This document shows, piece after piece, positions 5,397 through 7,295 of a DNA stretch of 7,295 nt (position 1 is the first letter of the stretch; each line of letters opens with the position of its first letter). A program made the translations under genes and the position numbers. The stretch comes from an uncultured Blautia sp. (GTDB lineage Bacteria > Bacillota > Clostridia > Lachnospirales > Lachnospiraceae). The notes beneath the pieces were generated by a model, which saw nothing but the letters and a program-made list of their open reading frames with translations, did no database searches and had not been told where the DNA came from. The stretch is taken from assembly GCA_946629475.1 (NCBI GenBank), contig CAMOXX010000135.1:1-7295 (forward strand). Reading direction: 5' to 3'.

Positions 5397-7295
5397 TTAT
5401 AACAGAGACAGTCTCTTTTTGAGAATCATTGCTGTCGCGTACAAAGAAGCTGCCATTATTGCAAGCCACATCGCTATGGGATTCGTATCCGCCGTTTTTG
5501 CCGGTGTAACCTGTGAATTGTCGAGAGTTTCTGTTCTGACCTGCGGGGTCGTCTGGCTCTGTACCGACGTCTGAGTCAGAGATACCGTCTGGTATCCTGA
5601 AGCAGGCTGGCTTCCCGGAACGGGCTGGCATCCGCCGTCAGGCTGGCACCCGGGAACCGGCTGGCATCCGCCGTCAGGCTGGCAACCGGGAACTGGTTCA
5701 GGACCGGGCTCAGGGTCAGAGCCCGGTACAGGTTCCGGTTCGGGATCAGGTTCCGGGTCAGGCTCCGGATCGCTGATTATCTTCTCCCAGATCGCTCTGA
5801 AGCTGTGATCCCCAATCACCGTGTACAGGTCTCCTGCGTTATACTGGGAGCCTTCCCAGTAAGCAAAGCGGTATCCGTCACGCGTAGGCGTCGGAAGCGT
5901 GATTCCTGTTCCGTCATCGTAAACTTCAGTAACCGTTCCGCTGTTTCCGTCCAGGGTTCCGCCGTTCAGATCATAGTTGATGAAGAATCTCCTCAGCAGA
6001 TCAAAATAGTACGCGGCTCCGTTGTTCAATGAATAAACTCCATCATTGCCGTTTATTGCAGAGAGGACAAGCGTCGCAGAGTCCACAGGACGGATGGCAA
6101 AGTTCTGCCAGTTGTACTTGGAATCGCTGGTCTCCACCCTCACTTCATTGCCGGTATCCACGGAATATTCCGAGACTCTGACATTGATTGTCGTATCCTC
6201 GCTGATGTCAAAATCGATCTTGTAGGTGTCATCCAGAGGAAGGCGGAGCCAGTTTCCTTCATCGGAGATCGTTATGCCGATCCAGTTATTCGCCCTGGAG
6301 ATCAGCTCTCCGTTTCTGAAAACCGCAACCACATTTCCTTTGCTGTCTTTTACGGTTCCCGTCACGTCCACGCCTTCGGGCTGGTCCACGAAGACTCTCC
6401 GGTATCCTGTTGTCTGCGCACTGTTGGCTCTCTCGAAATCCTGATAATTTGGATCATCGGTCCTGAGCCAGGACAGAATCACCTCGTTGTAATGCGGCGT
6501 CATAAAGCTTTTGGCATTGCCAAGGGTGGTAGCAAGATGTACAAACTGCTCTCCCAGCTGCTGCAGTCCAAACGACTGTTTCTGATCACGGTCAACCAGA
6601 AGCATATGCGACAGCAGCTTTGTCATGGCCATGCTGTCCCCGGGGCTCGCCAGCTGTGCCTTTATATCATCGCTGAGCGCGTCACTTTTCACATCATTAA
6701 GGCCTGCCGCCATAGCCTTCCCGTAGAAGCCCGCCGCAAGCTTCCAACTGATATTCAGCAGATCCAGACTCAATTCCGCGTTCATCAGACCGCTTTTCAG
6801 CGCCGTATACTGATCCAGCATTTCCTGTGACGGGGCATACCCTTCATCCTGCATCTGCTGGATGGCAGAATCCATATTCCCAATGGCTTCCTGCAGATCC
6901 GCAACAGTATCAGCAGTTACGCTCTTTCCGTTGAGATAGCTCTCCATCACAACTGAAATATACATTGTCAAAGCTGTCGGAAGCATATAACCGCTGTCTT
7001 TCACACCGCCGAACAGTGTTCCCAGTTCTCCGGATCCGCCGTACACATAGCCGAAAAAGCGCATCATCGGTTCCTGGTAGTTCTCCACATAGTTTTCCCT
7101 GTTCTTGAACACGTCCGCCATGGTGCTTTCCAGCAGGGACATGTAATAGTCCTGATCTTTGCCCGTCAGGTAGCTGTCCTTCTTCTCGGGCGTTATACTG
7201 ATCTTACGCTCCTTCAACAGTTTTTCAAAATCGACTGTCATGGGCGTAAACGTGTCAGGATCTCCGCCGTGCGTGAAGACTCTGTACATCGCCTC
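5397..7295 (-). CDS. Large surface protein, C-terminal part: InlB-type repeat, Pro/Cys repeat stalk and membrane anchor (runs off the right edge)
   Basis: The reading frame is open to the window edge; the ATG at 7289 lacks a ribosome site and a signal peptide, so the true start is probably outside. Numbering from that Met: residues 1-280 are mostly helical and of unknown family; about 305-430 look beta-rich (VTGTVKDSKGNVVAVFRNGEL and similar); 435-503 are one InlB/Listeria-Bacteroides-type repeat (INYDLNGGTLDG ... PTPTRDGYRFAYWEG ... FRAIWEK). Residues 507-535 are DPEP/GPEPVPG repeats; 536-559 are two Cys-containing repeats; 560-600 are a Ser/Thr/Gln-rich linker. The end is TPAKTADT, a hydrophobic helix (604-623) and KKR, resembling a wall-sorting tail without a canonical LPXTG. 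It is likely displayed outside the cell, in adhesion or an extracellular enzymatic role. HGGDPDTFTP (7-16) and PHYNEVILSWL (265-275) hint weakly at a lipase-like alpha/beta hydrolase upstream. Confidence 0.85.
   Translation of the reverse strand, partial: EAMYRVFTHGGDPDTFTPMTVDFEKLLKERKISITPEKKDSYLTGKDQDYYMSLLESTMADVFKNRENYVENYQEPMMRFFGYVYGGSGELGTLFGGVKDSGYMLPTALTMYISVVMESYLNGKSVTADTVADLQEAIGNMDSAIQQMQDEGYAPSQEMLDQYTALKSGLMNAELSLDLLNISWKLAAGFYGKAMAAGLNDVKSDALSDDIKAQLASPGDSMAMTKLLSHMLLVDRDQKQSFGLQQLGEQFVHLATTLGNAKSFMTPHYNEVILSWLRTDDPNYQDFERANSAQTTGYRRVFVDQPEGVDVTGTVKDSKGNVVAVFRNGELISRANNWIGITISDEGNWLRLPLDDTYKIDFDISEDTTINVRVSEYSVDTGNEVRVETSDSKYNWQNFAIRPVDSATLVLSAINGNDGVYSLNNGAAYYFDLLRRFFINYDLNGGTLDGNSGTVTEVYDDGTGITLPTPTRDGYRFAYWEGSQYNAGDLYTVIGDHSFRAIWEKIISDPEPDPEPDPEPEPVPGSDPEPGPEPVPGCQPDGGCQPVPGCQPDGGCQPVPGSQPASGYQTVSLTQTSVQSQTTPQVRTETLDNSQVTPAKTADTNPIAMWLAIMAASLYATAMILKKRLSLL
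5623..5694 (-). repeat. Two 36-bp tandem repeats coding for a Cys/Pro/Gly 12-residue unit
   Basis: The unit GGCTGGCATCCGCCGTCAGG... recurs at 5623 and 5659 with only a few changes and a period of 36 bp. It encodes PVPGCQPDGGCQ-like units in the stalk of the surface protein. Partial copies flank it on both sides (PVPGSQP and PVPG). Such in-frame repeats can vary in number between strains. Confidence 0.85.
5695..5775 (-). repeat. Imperfect 6-bp-unit repeats coding for a DP/EP-rich stalk
   Basis: Degenerate copies of GGTTCCGG/GGGTCAGG-like units code for PEPDPEPDPEPEPVPG and related sequence between the InlB-type repeat and the Cys repeats. A rigid, extended, acidic spacer of this kind is common in Gram-positive surface proteins. 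Confidence 0.75.

Noticed and set aside
1..7295. CRISPR arrays, tRNA or rRNA genes, transposases, attachment sites
   Set aside because: I looked for regularly spaced repeats, cloverleaf-like sequences, IS ends and integrase or transposase genes and saw none. The only tandem repeats are in-frame in the surface protein.

Overview
The window suggests a Gram-positive anaerobe of the Clostridia, most likely Lachnospiraceae-like. The reasons are strong AGGAGG ribosome binding sites, vegetative -35/-10 promoters, a lipobox lipoprotein, a wall-anchor-like C-terminal tail and an InlB-type repeat. GC content looks moderate, with AT-rich promoter regions. The taxon is inferred from these traits and was not tested by a search.

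Left part (1-1998, minus strand): the start of a carbohydrate-uptake operon of the ribose (RbsABC) class. Reading right to left it encodes a periplasmic-type sugar-binding protein without a lipobox, a strong hairpin terminator that probably works as an attenuator, a DUF2291 lipoprotein, and the N-terminal part of a sugar ABC ATPase that runs off the left edge. The permease gene is presumably beyond the window.

Middle (1999-2293): a divergent regulatory region. A leftward promoter (TTGATA-16-TATAAT) serves the transporter and a rightward extended -10 promoter (TTGACA-17-TATGCT) serves the kinase operon. A 24-bp near-perfect AT-rich inverted repeat abuts the leftward -35 box and is a candidate operator.

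Right-going operon (2294-4618): a PfkB/ribokinase-family sugar kinase, a fusion of a DNPH1/Rcl-like deoxynucleotide N-hydrolase with a YunG-like Cys/His domain, and a histidine phosphatase that overlaps the fusion gene by 4 nt. A bidirectional terminator closes the operon. With the divergent importer, the set looks like a locus for taking up and phosphorylating a (deoxy)pentose or similar sugar and for making or handling (deoxy)ribose phosphates. The substrate cannot be read from sequence alone. The fusion protein is the least ordinary item in the window.

Right end (4665-7295, minus strand): an acyl-CoA thioesterase of the hotdog fold, then a short leader that contains what looks like the decayed N-terminus of a membrane sensor protein, then the C-terminal 632 codons of a large surface protein. 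That protein has an InlB-type repeat, a Pro/Glu/Asp-rich and Cys-containing repeat stalk, and a C-terminal membrane anchor. Its own terminator lies just downstream of its stop codon.
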